Both the position numbers and the translations under genes were made by a program. Source: Cerrena zonata (Eukaryota > Basidiomycota > Agaricomycetes > Polyporales > Cerrenaceae). From it: DNA of 64,000 nt. Below the pieces are notes generated by a model that had not been told where the DNA came from, searched no databases, and saw nothing but the letters and a program-made list of their open reading frames with translations. Position 1 is the stretch's first letter. Every line of letters starts with the position of its first letter. Shown here piece by piece: positions 1 through 11,760 of this stretch. The stretch is from the NCBI GenBank assembly GCA_038087015.1, contig JASBNA010000050.1, positions 272,558-336,557 on the forward strand, written 5' to 3'.

Positions 1-1746
1 GCCGAGCTCAATCGTCTCAAAGACACAGTCCAGAAAGAATTGGACTCTCTCAGTCGAGACCTCGAAATCGAATCTCGGGACTGTGAAGCCATGCGGGTCA
101 AATACGATCATCTCTGGTCTCAAGCACCCTCCGCCTCGTTCACCAAATCGTTCCGACAAGATCTCAAATCGCATAACAGCGCTCTCGAAGCAGCGGCAGC
201 ATCTGACCAACAAGTGGTCACTCTGTGGGATTCGGTAAGGGGGGAGATTGGGTTGTTGCTTTCGCCTCAGGTTGAGGAGATTTTTAGGGCGAGTACGGCG
301 ATGGATGGTGTTGGGTCTGAGAATTTGTTGGATTTGGATGTGAATAGTGTAAGTGGGGATGAGGACGAGAGGGCGAGGATTAGAGGGTATGTTGATGAGA
401 TTGAGGAGAGGTTGACGAGGTTGAACAAGATTGGGAGGGAGAGGGGTGAAGTACTGAAGGACCTCAAGGATAAGGTGATTTTATTCTCCAACCTCCACCC
501 GTTATTGTGAATACGAAATAACCTCTGAATACTCATAGGTTCAAAGTGACGATGTCTCCCATTTGCTCCTCCTCAACCGACGCAACACCGGAGTCGAGAG
601 TACCCTCTTCGCAGGTGAACTCGAGAAATTCAGACCATACCAACAACGTCTAACCGCGACGATGCACCACGAACAACTTGCCTTGCAAGAAGTTTCTCAA
701 CTCTGGAGAGGCTTGAAGGATCTCGCCGGTCGCGGGCCAGGGGCGCGTAAATGGGAAGAACGAGAGCGGAGAAAGAAGGATACTGTGAGACGGTTCTCGC
801 ACGCAAGGGATGTGTATATGGAGGTCCGGGACGGTCTTGCGTACGTTTCACTTCCACTTATTCTCGGTCTCATGGTCTGACAAACTTTAATTTTGTTTAC
901 AGCAAGGGCTTGCAATTTTACGCCGAACTGACCGAACTGACCACTTCCCTGAAACGTCAAATCAAATCATACCTCTCCACACGGACGGTCGAACGAGAAA
1001 CCCTAGCAGCCCAAGCGGAGACTCAAAAACGACTTTCCGTCCCCGCTTCTTCACCTCCACCTCTTGCTGAGAAACCCCGTCCACCCCCACATCCTACTTC
1101 AAGCTTGGACAACGCATTCGGCAATATGAACTTGAGAGGAACCCCACCTGTCCCTTCCTCAGCACCAAGTCAGAATTCATGGTCTCAATATTCTTCGCCT
1201 CCTGCCCCGAATCGGACGTCGACTCTACCACCACCTTCTGCGCCTCCTGCGCCCACTTCAGACCCATATGCATCTCTTGGTATATTCGGGAACTCTTCTC
1301 AAGCTCCTCCTACGTACCCAACACCTCCACCTCCATCTTCCTCATCCGCACTACCTCCACCACGACCTCCCCCTCCCCCATCCCAACCATCCGCCTCAAA
1401 CCAACAATACACCTACACCCAAAGTCAACCTCAACACCCTTACACACATCAACGCCAACAATCCTACCCTGCTCCAAACCAAAGCCAGGCACCTTCCTAT
1501 GGGAACTCACTGACAAACGCAAGTGGTTATCCATCCTACTCAACTCCACCATCTGCACCTTCGGGAAACACCTCATTACCTCCACCACCCCCGCCTATAT
1601 CGTATCAATCTCAATATGCTCCTCCGCCTCCTCCACAGGGACAGGGGCAGCAAGGTCAGTATCAGGGATATCAAGGATATGCACCTCCTCCGCCGCAACA
1701 ACAACAATCACAGCAGCAGCAATATGGTGGCTATCAGAGATATTGA
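1..1746 (+). CDS. BRO1: BRO1/ALIX-family ESCRT adaptor, C-terminal part (5' truncated by window edge)
   Basis: Three exons are visible: <1-474, 539-840 and 903-1746, in continuous phase, coding the last 539 residues. The first ~270 residues are a charged, helical region matching the V-shaped (LYPxL-binding) domain of BRO1/ALIX; the stretch SDDVSHLLLLNRR is typical of fungal BRO1. The remainder is a long Pro/Gln/Ser-rich tail with PPPP runs that ends in GGYQRY. Family knowledge: BRO1 binds ESCRT-III on endosomes and recruits the deubiquitinase that strips cargo before sorting into multivesicular bodies. The paralogue Rim20/PalA, which works in pH signalling, is less likely because it lacks such a long proline-rich tail. 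The N-terminal BRO1 domain lies outside the window. Introns are 64 and 62 nt. Confidence 0.85.
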
Positions 1747-2059
1747 CGATGATTTCATAGTGGTTAGTACTCTTGGGCTTGGTTCGTTCATTAGGTGTCA
1801 TGTTCGTGTTATAGAAGGAAGGATTATGATATTCATGTAACTTAGGAATCGTGGATTCATTCTTGATCTGATGTTTACGATTATTTCTCAGCTGCACAGT
1901 GTAACTTCAGATGGCGAAGGGTGTGAAAAGTGTGCAATCGGTTCGTAATTAGCACGACGTAAGGACACCAGAGGGTACTTAGTAGACGTGGGTGGGCGAT
2001 GTTTACTGGAGTCTATAAAAAATCCAGTACATACAATTTGTCTAAATCCAAACGACCAT

Positions 2060-3218
2060 CTACAGAGCACTTGCACCTGAAAAACAGAAATAGTCGTACA
2101 CATCAGTATTCTCTTCGCACAAGACAGAACATAAACAGCATGAACGCACCAGTAATGATATCGACGAGCTCGTTGGTAATGGCGGCTTGACGACCACGGT
2201 TGTACTGCATCTGCAAGCGGCCAATCATCTCTCCAGCGTTCTTGGAAGCATTGTCCATAGCGGTACGACGAGCAGATTGTTCGCAAGCGTGCGACTCGAC
2301 AAGGGCAGCGAAGATGGCGTTGGCCAAAGAGAACTCGGCGAGGTCTTTAGTGACGTCGTCCTCCATCTCGTACGCCTTGAAACCGGCTATAATAAAGGAA
2401 GTGTTATAAAGTTAAGCAAATGCAAACGAAACGGCAATATGAAATAGACTTGCCAGACTCCTTCAAAGCCTCCTCAGACTCGACCTCGACAACAGTCGCC
2501 TCGTACGAGATAGCAGAGATGAACTTGTTGTAAACAATGGCAATGCTATCGTACTCGACACCACTCTTGATGATCAAGTCCGCAACACCGGCAGCATCAG
2601 CAAAAGTGGGAATGTCACGGCCGATTTGGTTGAATGACAAGGAGAGGTTCTGGCCCAGGGCACGAGAGAGTTGGGCTTTGGACTTGTCACCGATGACCAT
2701 GATGGGAGAGGAAGGGTCGATGCCCGATTCAGGGTCGTTGATGAGACGGCGGGTGGCTTTGGAGACGGAGGAGTGAATACCACCGCAAAGACCCTTGTCT
2801 GAGGAAATGACGACGATGAGTTTGCGCTTCGCGGGTTCATCGGCAGGCGCATTTTTGAAGACCTCTGGTAAGGATGGAGTATTAAGTTGAACGGTGGTGC
2901 TTTAGATGAAGCGAAAGCGCGAACACGTACCAGCGTTGGCAATACCGTACTCCTTTCCGGAGACCATGGCGCGCTGCGCCTTGGCGAGCTTCGTGGAGGC
3001 AATCATTTTCATCGACTGGTGATGGCATAGTGTTGAGAGGTAAAACAGAACGAGATATGGGGTGCGAAGGGTACCTTTGTGATTTTCTCGATATTCCTGA
3101 CGGACTTGAGACGGAGCTCGATTTCACGGAGGGTGGCCATGTTCCTGGCACCAGCGGGGGCAGCCCCGAGCACAGGAGGCTGTGCGGCAATGCGACCAAC
3201 TGTCCGCCGGGCAAGCAT
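2060..3218 (-). CDS. ATP3: Mitochondrial F1F0 ATP synthase gamma subunit
   Basis: Five exons on the minus strand: 3075-3218, 2931-3015, 2454-2864, 2150-2386 and 2060-2076, giving 297 residues, the usual length. The start [12 protein letters not shown] is a basic, Arg-rich mitochondrial presequence. It is followed by the gamma-subunit signature [20 protein letters not shown] and then [17 protein letters not shown], the N-terminal rotor helix. The C-terminal helix [20 protein letters not shown] is split by the last intron, leaving a 17-nt terminal exon. Role: central rotor stalk coupling proton flow through F0 to ATP synthesis in F1, at the inner mitochondrial membrane. The intron between 2453 and 2387 begins GCAAGT, not GT; no other donor keeps the frame. 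The gene is divergent from the eIF2 beta gene, with 179 nt between start codons. Confidence 0.96.
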
Positions 3219-3397
3219 TTCGAGAGAATAAGAGGAGGAGAGGAGAATAGAGACAGACAGACAGACCACACAGACAGTGACGGTGCAGATCGGGTGCGTC
3301 GCGGCATCTCCCGAGAACTTCAGTCGCCGTCTCAATCCGGACATGACTCTTGGGTGTGCTTCATTTCGTACACTGACTCTGCTGCACTTGCTCAACA
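3219..3397. promoter_or_regulatory. Shared divergent promoter region of ATP3 and SUI3
   Basis: Only 179 nt separate the ATP3 start codon (minus, 3218) from the eIF2 beta start codon (plus, 3398), so both core promoters and 5' leaders must fit here. It is rich in GACAGACAGACC-type short repeats near 3250-3270. I see no clear TATA box in either direction. Confidence 0.55.
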
Positions 3398-4634
3398 ATG
3401 TCTGAGGAACCTCTCTTCGATCCCTCGCTCAAGAAGCGCAAGAAAAAGACTGTCGCTTTCTCTGAAGACCCCCTTGGTGCCGAGGCAGATCCTACCACTC
3501 CTGCACCCGCTACCATCGACGACACCACCACCAATGGCGAAGCAGTCGATATGGGGCCTAAGACCGCCCATGAATTGATGAAGGGCAATGAGGGTGCCGA
3601 GGACGACTTCAAGGCCATGTTTGGTGACCTCAAGAAGAAGAAAAAGAAGAAGGATATCCCTATGGATCTCGTATGTCCATATCTTTCTTGCTATATGCGC
3701 TTAATAATTAATATCTACGCTATAGCCTGAAGATGCGTCAGGTACCTCGACACCCGTAGCAGCCCCTGCTGCTGGTGACGATCTCGATTTCTCGGATCTC
3801 AAGAAGAAGAAAAAGGGCGGCAAGAAGAAGGCCGCGCTGGACATGGAAGCATTTGAGAAGGAGCTAAACCAGTCAAAAGTAAAGGGTGATGAGGAGGAGG
3901 AGGTTCCGGATGGCAAACATCTCGAGGAAGTTGACGAGAATGAACTCGGTGATGATCCATTTGCGAGGGGTGAAGGTGGCGCTGCGAGCCTCGATGTGGG
4001 TAGCGAGCCTTGGTTAGGCAGCGATCGTGATTATACCTATGCTGAAGTAAGCACTTGTCGCTCTTTATTTGACTTTTACCTGTTAACCTATACGCCTTGC
4101 AGCTTCTCCACCGATTCTACGGTCAATTACACGCCGCAAATCCCGCCCTCCTCACTTCTACCGGAAAGCGATACACCATCGCACCTCCTCAAGTTGCCCG
4201 AGAAGGCAACAAAAAGACCATCTTTGCCAATGTTTCAGATATCTGCAAGCGGATGCACAGGCCGCCAGAACACGTTATCCAATTCATGTTTGCTGAAATG
4301 GGTACCACTGGTTCAGTCGATGGATCTGGTCGGTTGGTGATCAAGGGTAGATTCCAGCAGAAGCAGATCGAGCACGTCTTGAGACGGTACATTGGTGAGT
4401 TATCCATTTTATTTTTATTTCTAGCTCGTCTCGGTCAATTTGATACTAACTCTCTTGACCACAGTCGAATACGTCACCTGTAAAACTTGCAAATCACCCG
4501 ACACCCTCCTCACGAAAGAAAACCGTATCTTCTTCATGTCCTGCGAGTCATGCGGCTCGAGGCGATCCGTCAACCCCATCAAGACCGGTTTCCAAGCACA
4601 AGTCGGAAAGAGAAGCAAAAACAAGACGGGTTAA
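3398..4634 (+). CDS. SUI3: Translation initiation factor eIF2 subunit beta
   Basis: Four exons: 3398-3670, 3726-4046, 4103-4394 and 4465-4634 (351 residues). The N-terminal half carries three lysine blocks ([25 protein letters not shown]), the K-boxes that bind eIF5 and eIF2B epsilon. The C-terminal half is the conserved eIF2B/eIF5 fold ([39 protein letters not shown]). It ends in a C2C2 zinc ribbon, CKTC...CESC. Role: beta subunit of the eIF2-GTP-Met-tRNAi ternary complex; it contributes to start-codon recognition in the cytoplasm. Intron phases are consistent throughout and the length fits the family. No oddities. Confidence 0.97.
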
Positions 4635-4897
4635 ACCAGATTTCTTCTACACTTTCTTCTCTGCCATTTGCTATCGCGTTTTTGTATCACTGGCATTTGC
4701 TTTCACTTTTTCATACCTGTCGACAGTTGAAAGCCACTCAAGATGTACATTTACACCACTACGTTGATATAGATATATCTTTAGGATATACAATTTGTAT
4801 TGGAGATATACATTACTCATCACATATTGGGGCTTTGCGATTGGGCAGATACCTCAGGCTGATGGTTTTGCTCGATGAAGTCGAATATCTTGTATTC

Positions 4898-4905
4898 TAT
4901 AAAAG
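4898..4905 (+). promoter_or_regulatory. TATA box and 5'UTR intron of NUP57
   Basis: TATAAAAG lies 162 nt upstream of the NUP57 start codon. Between them, 4998-5055 reads GTACGT...CTCAG and looks like a 58-nt intron in the 5' leader. The rest of 4635-5066 holds the eIF2 beta 3' UTR and nothing else I recognise. Confidence 0.5.
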
Positions 4906-5066
4906 GCAAGCGCTTTGAATCCTAACAATCATCAACACACGATCGCGTTCTCGAGTGCGCGTTGTTCTCGAAAACACCCTTCATCTCCCTCATCCGAGTA
5001 CGTATACACAATCTCCGTATTCCCCTCACCTAACTAATGCCTTAATCTTACTCAGGCTGACTTTAA

Positions 5067-7422
5067 ATGTCACTCTACCCCAACTCCTTTGGTAATACTT
5101 CCGGGTTCGGCACAAGCGCGGCCCAAAATACCAACAACCTGCAGGTGCCACAACAGCAACCCTCGACAGGGCTCTTCGGGGGAGGCTCTTCCCTCTTCGG
5201 AAACACTAACAATAACAATACGAATACCGGTGCGACACCAAATACAGGAATGTTTGGTGGTGGATCATCAGGTGGCGGATTGTTTGGGAACACGAACGCG
5301 AATCAGAATCAGCAACAACAACAACCGGCGACGGGTGGTTTATTCGGGAATACGCAGCAGCAAAATACTCAACAGCCGACTGGAGGAGGGTTGTTTGGAA
5401 ATAGTAGTGGGACGGGTACTGGCGGTGGGTTATTTGGGAACACGAATAATCAACAATCGCAGCCTGCTACTGGAGGAGGATTGTTCGGAAATACCAACAC
5501 GAATACGAATACGAATACTGGCGGTGGATTGTTTGGAAACACAGGGACGAATAACGCGCCTGCTGGAGGAGGAGGACTGTTTGGAAACAGTTCGACTAAT
5601 CAGCAGGGTGGTGGTGGGTTGTTCGGGAACACGAATACTTCGACGACTCAACCTTCTGGAGGACTCTTTGGGAACACTGGCGCGTCGACTTCTGGAGGTG
5701 GATTGTTCGGGAATACTGGCACGACTGGGACGGGTGGTGGTGGGCTCTTTGGGAATACATCGACGAACCAACCTGCCTCAGGTGGCTTATTCGGTAATTC
5801 CTCAAATACGCAACCTTCAACAGGTGGTGGCTTATTTGGGAACTCTACGAATCAACAGTCCAACACAGGCGGAGGACTCTTCGGTAACACTCAACCGTCA
5901 ACCGGAGGAGGACTCTTTGGATCGTCCACCACCAACAACCAACAGAACACAGGCGGAGGACTCTTCGGTTCATCCACGAATCAAAACCAGCCAAAATCAT
6001 TCTCATTTGGGTCTACATCCCAACAACAGCAACAACAACAACAACCTCAACAAGGTGGTGGACTCTTTGGGACGAGTACGTTAGGTACTTCTGCGTTGGG
6101 AGGTGGGAGATCGACAGCAGCGCCTCAGCAGCAACCTGATCCCCAGAGACAGTTCGCTGCACTGCAGCAGAGGATGGAGACGATTGTGAATGCGTGGAGT
6201 GCTAGTTCTCCGCAGTGTCGGTTCCAGGTATGTTGTCATTCTTGTCTTCGTAATGTCCAGGTTTTCAGAACGCCACACTCGATTAATGAATACTTGGCTG
6301 TTATGATATACGTCACCTTTCACTTTCCATTTCTTTTACGGTTTTTTGAAAACCAACTTTCAAACTTTGAACTGGAATTTTCAACTTGAATTTTCAACTT
6401 TAACTTTAACTTTCGACCTTTGTCATGCTGCAAGGCTGTGTGGATGCTCGGATCTCTGATTATTATTTACATTTACAGCATTACTTCTACAACCTTGTTG
6501 ACCCAGGTCAGGTCCATCTGTACGGGAGACCGGCGAATGCGACTAATGACGCACTCTGGCAGAAGGCTGTTCGAGAAAACCCGGATCCAAACTGGTACGT
6601 TTCTGCTCTTCATTTCAGCGTCACGCCTTGAGGAGTGAACGAGTACTGATAATTTGATACTTAATTTTTTTCCCTTCCTGGTTTGATAGTTTGGTTCCGG
6701 TGGTCGCAAATGGGTTTGATGGTTTGCAGCAGAGAGTCGAGGGTCAGACGAGGCAGGCTCAAGAGCACCAGGAAAGACTGAAAGTAAGTTTCCGGACAGG
6801 CTTCCATACATATAACAATTTTCTTATGTATACTGATCGCCATTCAATTACCAGGAACTCAAAACCAAAATTGAGGCCCTTCAACAACGACATCAGATAT
6901 CCAACATTTCACGAATAAAACGCGCCGCAGCGTTACAAACCCAACTAACTCAGCGCGTGCTCAAAGTCGCTCAACATCTTCACCTCCTGATCCCAGCTCT
7001 CCGTTCGTCATCAATCCGACCGGAGGAGGAAGCCCTGAGGGTGGCGTTAGAGGATATCGACGAGGAAGTTAGGAGACCGGGAGGAATTGGTAAGATGCGT
7101 GCCAAGTTGAATGAACTTTGGGCGTTGGTTGGGGCGCTGAGTGCGGCTAGGGAACAGGATGCTAAAGAGGGTGGAGTTGGATGGGCTGTGGTGGATGAGG
7201 ATGGGTTGGATAGAATTGCTCAGGTACGTGTTTGGAGTCTGGACTTTTGGAATTTGAATACTGATGTGGCTTCTTTCTAAATAGGTGCTTGGGGATGAAC
7301 AGGCTGGTTTAGCTCATGTCACAAAGGTATTAAGGAGAGACTTGAAAGATCTTGCTGTAATTCAGGGTGTTCCCATAAAAGAGGACGAGGAACCGGATTT
7401 CTTTTCGTCTATGCGCAGTTAA
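5067..7422 (+). CDS. NUP57: FG nucleoporin of the Nup54/NUP57 type
   Basis: Five exons: 5067-6227, 6479-6594, 6690-6783, 6855-7223 and 7285-7422, giving 625 residues. Residues 1-360 are low-complexity Asn/Gln/Gly/Thr sequence with about 20 GLFG repeats (GGGLFGNT-type units), the disordered barrier that binds transport receptors. Residues ~370-625 are the structured Nup54 region: CRFQHYFYNLVDPGQV, then coiled-coil segments (LQQRVEGQTRQAQEHQERLK; LNELWALVGALSAAREQ). Role: central-channel subunit of the nuclear pore with Nsp1 and Nup49-type partners. GLFG rather than FxFG repeats and the Nup54 core argue against Nsp1. The first intron (251 nt) is long and contains AACTTT-rich tandem sequence. 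Confidence 0.93.
6353..6420. repeat. Degenerate AACTTT/TTCAAC tandem repeat in NUP57 intron 1
   Basis: About ten imperfect copies of a 6-9 nt unit around AACTTT and TTTTCAACTT run through the end of the 251-nt first intron of NUP57. This explains why the intron is longer than its ~60-nt neighbours. No coding potential. Confidence 0.55.
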
Positions 7423-7861
7423 TGCTCGTGTAGTGATACCCTCCGAATTATCGTATACTACCCTCTCCCATCGATTTCACTCCCCTTACGCCCCTTATCC
7501 CATGCTCTGGATTGTCGCCACACGTTCTCCACGTTCCTCCTCTCTTGTCTACTCTTGTCTACGGTTGCTATAACACACATTTGTATTGTGATCCCTGTAC
7601 ACATCATTTCCGGTCGATAAGAACCCCAAGATTAGACAACCGCGTGAACAAGGGAGCGTGAACCGAACCTCCACGCCACGTTAAGGACTTAGCCGATCCT
7701 GGTCATACCGAGAAACTCCAGAACGCGCTAATTAGCAAACAAGTGGTAGCCCCTCCTCTTTGTCCTTTTACCATCATCTGCGTACACACCTTGCCTTTCC
7801 CTTCTCTCTGTTGTATGAATACGTTCCTATTACACTTGTAATCGGAAATAACTCGCGAACG
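7423..7861. other. Intergenic region between NUP57 and CAC2
   Basis: Holds the NUP57 3' UTR and the CAC2 promoter and leader. I see a CT-rich stretch at 7440-7560 and no clear TATA box, RNA gene or repeat. Confidence 0.5.
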
Positions 7862-10800
7862 ATGCGTGTTCGGACATTGGAAATCCGCTGGCACGACAGC
7901 AAGCCAATCTCAACTTGTGACTTTCAACCTGCGCCTTTCAAGAAGGCTCGGCCTACTCAGGAGAAGAACTTTGCTAGCCAGTCGTATAAACTCGCCACCG
8001 GTGGAGAGGATAATCATGTTCGAGTGCGTTCTCTCTCGTTATATTCTCAATTGAGGGACGTATTAACAACCGTCTGTTAGCTGTGGCTCGTACATCCAAA
8101 CATATTGCCTCAATCTATGGTAGAGAGCGCGTCAGTAGCTGGCGCTGATACTCCCGTTCCACGTCCTCCTAGAGTGGAATATCTGGCTACACTAAGCAGG
8201 CATTCAGCTGCTGTTAATGTCGTTCGATGGAATCCTGCAGGTATGTGCCTCATTTCCTGAGTGCTTGGGATGGACCCTGTGTGTATAATACGCCACATCT
8301 TGTTCTTGTCATTGTCTCCAGTTTCCTATTTATCATGATTTTCTTATATCTTGTCATATACTTGTGCTTGTTGGCTATTGAAGGATGACTATTCAGCAAT
8401 AGTCATCTCAGCCGCATTTACCCCCTCTTTGGGAAGCTGCTTTCCTGAACATCCCGTGTCCTTGTTGAGTCTGTCGAGATAAACGGGATGTCCACCTAGG
8501 TTTCTGCCTTTACAACGCAACAATGTTCTGCCGAATGGGCTCAACAAGGCGAAACCCTACCTGCGGACTCGTCAGTGAACAGCTCCTATCGTCTTGTCCG
8601 CAGTCTTCTTTCTTGAGCGATAACGGATGGATTTGATATTCATATCCCTAGGATCTGTCCATGTCGCTCAAGGAGAGAATTGACAGTCTGTCTGGTACCT
8701 TTCTAGCCCGACTTAGGGGTTTCCGATTCGGAGCCATAACATCTGTCTATCGTCTTTAGACGTGTCAGTTGGTGTTGCCGTATTTCCTTACGGTCTCACG
8801 GTTCTATTCAAAGAATTGCAATCAGACATCCTACTTGCAATTCATCGAGGCTAGTGACATGCGCTGATTTCATGTGACGGCTGCTATAAAGTAGCGATTT
8901 CATCGGTATAACGTTGCGGAGTTATCGTTACTCAGCATGGTCTTAAATGTCCTATGCAGATAGGAACTAAGTAATAGGGCTTATGCTAATATTACACACG
9001 GGGTCTTCCGAAGTAAAGTTCATTCTACTAACCTTTTTCTTGCAGGTGATCTCATTGCCTCTGCCGGAGATGGTACAAATGATGCCCAGTAATCCGTGAT
9101 TTTGACACTAATATTCTTACGATACAGATGGTATGGTGATCATCTGGGCACTCACTACAAGTCCACATACGACCACCTATGGCAGTGACTTAACCCCAGA
9201 AGAAATGCAATACGAGAAAGAACACTGGAAACCTCGTACGACATTCCGGTAGGTTTAATCTGGACTTCTCATAATGAGGCCGCGGCGTTTACCAATTTGT
9301 ATAGCTGTACAACAATGCAGGTTTACGACCTTGCATGGAGTCCGACCGGTGAATATATTATCGCGGGGAGCACAGATAACTGCGCTCGTATATTTACCGC
9401 AAATGAAGGTCAGTAATATTGCGTCAGACGATTTCGATATACTGCTAAAGTCATACACAGGAAAATGCGTCCACGAAATTGCGGAACATAATCATTTCGT
9501 GCAGGGGGTAGCGTGGGACCCATTGAATGAATATGTGGCTACCCAAAGCAGCGACCGTTCGATGCACGTTTACAGCATCGCCCAGAAGAACGGTAACTTA
9601 GAAGTTCATGCGGTGGGCAAGAATACCAAGATGGCCCATCGGAGCAGTCGTGCCCCCAGCGCCCACGGTCGGCCACGGATGACGCGTCGTGAATCCACCA
9701 CCAGCGAAACGGAGTCAGTGGTGACAAATATGAGTGAGCAAAACAGGGACACGAAAGAGGAGAATTATTCGTCGAGTTTTCAGCTTGGCAATCCTCTGTT
9801 AACGCCAACGGCATCTGTCCCCAGCACTCCATCTTCGACTATGTTCCCTCCACCTCCATTTGAAAGATCACATTCGAGACGATCATCGTTCAGTGGATCG
9901 AATGCAGCCAATTCACCTTCAACTCACGCTCGCTATGCACGGTCGCCGTCCCCCATGCCGGCTCTCCCTGCCATTCGCATGCCGCCCAATAATGCTTTCA
10001 ATTCTGTTAAACTCTATGGTGACGAGAGCTTCACGAATTTCTTCCGGAGACTTACCTTTAGTCCGGATGGAGGTTTACTGCTCACCCCTGCAGGTCAATT
10101 TGAAGACCCATCTATTCATCCTGCATCCGCTCGGGTCGCCGAGGAGCAGCCGTCTCGCGGGAGGAAAGGCGCGCCAGCAGCGGTGCAGGACGAGGCGTCG
10201 AACACATCGGCAACATCATGTGTCTACATATACTCCCGTGCCAACTTCGCTCGGCCCCCTATTGCGAGGTTGCCGGGACACAAGAAACCGAGTGTTGCAG
10301 TCAAGTTTTCACCGATTTTGTATGAACTACGGTTAGGCCTGTCCGGTTTCGAGCAACGGGAGACCAAGGCTATTACCGTCGAAAGAGGGAGTGATAAAAC
10401 GGTGTCTGTAGACTTGGCAGGCCCTTCACCGAGTTTACTCGCGACGCATACTCCGGAGAGTGTCACACCACTTTCACCTCTGAAACTCCCCATTCCATCA
10501 ACTTCATCAGGAGCTATAGTTGCGCCATCACCTAGAATCGCCGTGCCTCCATCTCCAGCATTATCGGCAACCGATTCTTTACGACCACCCACCCCCTTGC
10601 AGTCCAAACCTGCGACGCCAGCTAACGCGCCGGTGCCCAACGCGACATCATCGGTGTTTGCTCTTCCGTATCGCATGCTTTATGCCGTGGCCACCATGGA
10701 TACAGTCACAATTTATGATACACAACAATCAAGCCCTGTGTGCCTGTTGACCAAGTTGCATTATGATGAATTTACAGATATGACCTGGTAAGTCGTCAAA

Positions 10801-11301
10801 TTGACCCTCATGAGATCTTTCGCGTCTATGAACTAAGATCTCGCAATGTGTTCCAGGTCGCCTGATGGGCAGTGCCTTATGTTGTCCTCGCGGGACGGAT
10901 ATTGCACTATCGTCGTATTTGACGAGATTCTCGCCACACACCACACTCAACAGCAAACGCTGCAACTGCAAAGTATCGCTCACCATCATTCAGTGCCTTT
11001 GACAAGCTCTGCAGTTGCGACTCCGATGTCAACTCCCTCTATCACGACATCATCTCTCCCTACCATCGTTTCCCCCGCGGTTACTCCGGTAGTCCCAGCT
11101 AAACGAGAACGTATCATTGAACCTCCGCTGACACCGGCAGCGAGTGTTGCAAGCATGGACGAGAATCCTCTAGGTGGTCTCAGTACATCGTCCTCTCTTG
11201 CTGATCTTAGCGGAGCGCCAGGAACGGATGATGAAAGTCGTGAGCCTCCGAAGAAGAAAAGACGTGCTGCTCTCACCAAGGTTGGAGATCTGGGCTCATG
11301 A
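7862..11301 (+). CDS. CAC2: Chromatin assembly factor 1 subunit B (CAF-1 p60), WD40 protein
   Basis: Seven exons: 7862-8023, 8081-8240, 9046-9072, 9128-9248, 9305-9408, 9461-10787 and 10857-11301 (781 residues). It starts MRVRTLEIRWHDSKPISTCDF, the characteristic first blade of CAF-1 p60. WD40 units follow, including YKLATGGEDNHVRLW, GDLIASAGDDGMVIIW, VYDLAWSPTGEYIIAGSTDN and ATQSSDRSMHVY. A long Ser/Pro-rich insert separates the last blade (WSPDGQCLMLSSRDGYC). The tail holds basic runs (AKRERI; PPKKKRR, a likely nuclear localisation signal). Role: with Cac1/Rlf2 and Msi1 it deposits H3-H4 behind replication forks. Intron 2 (8241-9045) is 805 nt, over ten times the local norm, and is strongly structured. 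Exon 3 is only 27 nt. Confidence 0.93.
8384..8965 (+). other. Hairpin-rich block inside CAC2 intron 2 (possible structured RNA)
   Basis: The block carries perfect inverted repeats in close succession: 8384-8393/8398-8407 (10 bp, 4-nt loop), 8449-8457/8483-8491 (9 bp), 8460-8469/8540-8549 (10 bp), 8561-8568/8596-8603 (8 bp), 8612-8620/8664-8672 (9 bp), 8813-8821/8835-8843 (9 bp) and 8950-8955/8960-8965 (6 bp, GCAG loop). Smaller ones sit near 8751, 8778 and 8908. The second and third pairs interleave, as in an H-type pseudoknot. No ORF, tRNA, snRNA, SRP or RNase P signature was recognised on either strand. The intron is transcribed with CAC2. It could be an intron-hosted ncRNA, or a decayed element. 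Confidence 0.5.
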
Positions 11302-11760
11302 TTTATTGAGATACCAATATTTTGTCATGCCATTCAATTTGCTTGCCTTGTGAGTTCTGGCTCCGCTGATTCCATTTCATTGCCATTGTATTGTACGAAA
11401 CATATCCAGCCTCATTAATTGGTGTTTTAGTCCTATCACGTATCTTGTAACATAGCCTACCGTCTAGCATATTCTGTTTCGTATATCGATTATATCTTCT
11501 CTTCCAGTGCGAATCGCCGTTTTACATATGAGTGCCTGATCTTCGTGATCTCAGATATGATCTCGAGTGGTTATCTTATCTCGATCGTCACTACGGTGAG
11601 AACGTCTAAACACATTCTGGTACTTTCGAGAAATGAATATCCCATTTCGATCGTATATGAGCAGGGGGGACAGCCATGGAGGCAGAAGCACCGCTACATT
11701 TCGTATATTCTCATCTTCGTTCTACAACTACCACTCTCTCGAAACCTAGATTAGACAGAA
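11302..11760. other. Intergenic region between CAC2 and CPR6
   Basis: Contains the CAC2 3' UTR and the cyclophilin promoter. Short GATCTCGA/TCGATC-like palindromic words occur at 11540-11590. I saw no gene or long repeat. Confidence 0.45.

Noticed and set aside
5089..6084. 331-codon plus-strand ORF overlapping NUP57 in another frame
   Set aside because: It is the shifted frame of the GLFG-coding repeats. The repeated DNA keeps all frames open, and the true frame has FG repeats plus the Nup54 core.
8705..8725. CTTAGGGG-like string as a telomerase RNA template
   Set aside because: Not one and a half copies of a TTAGGG-type repeat, and no other telomerase RNA signature nearby.
8775..8806. Resemblance of GCCGTATTTCCTTACGG...ACGGTTC in the CAC2 intron to a group II intron domain V
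   Set aside because: Bulge, tetraloop and catalytic triad positions do not fit, and the host intron has ordinary GT/AG ends.
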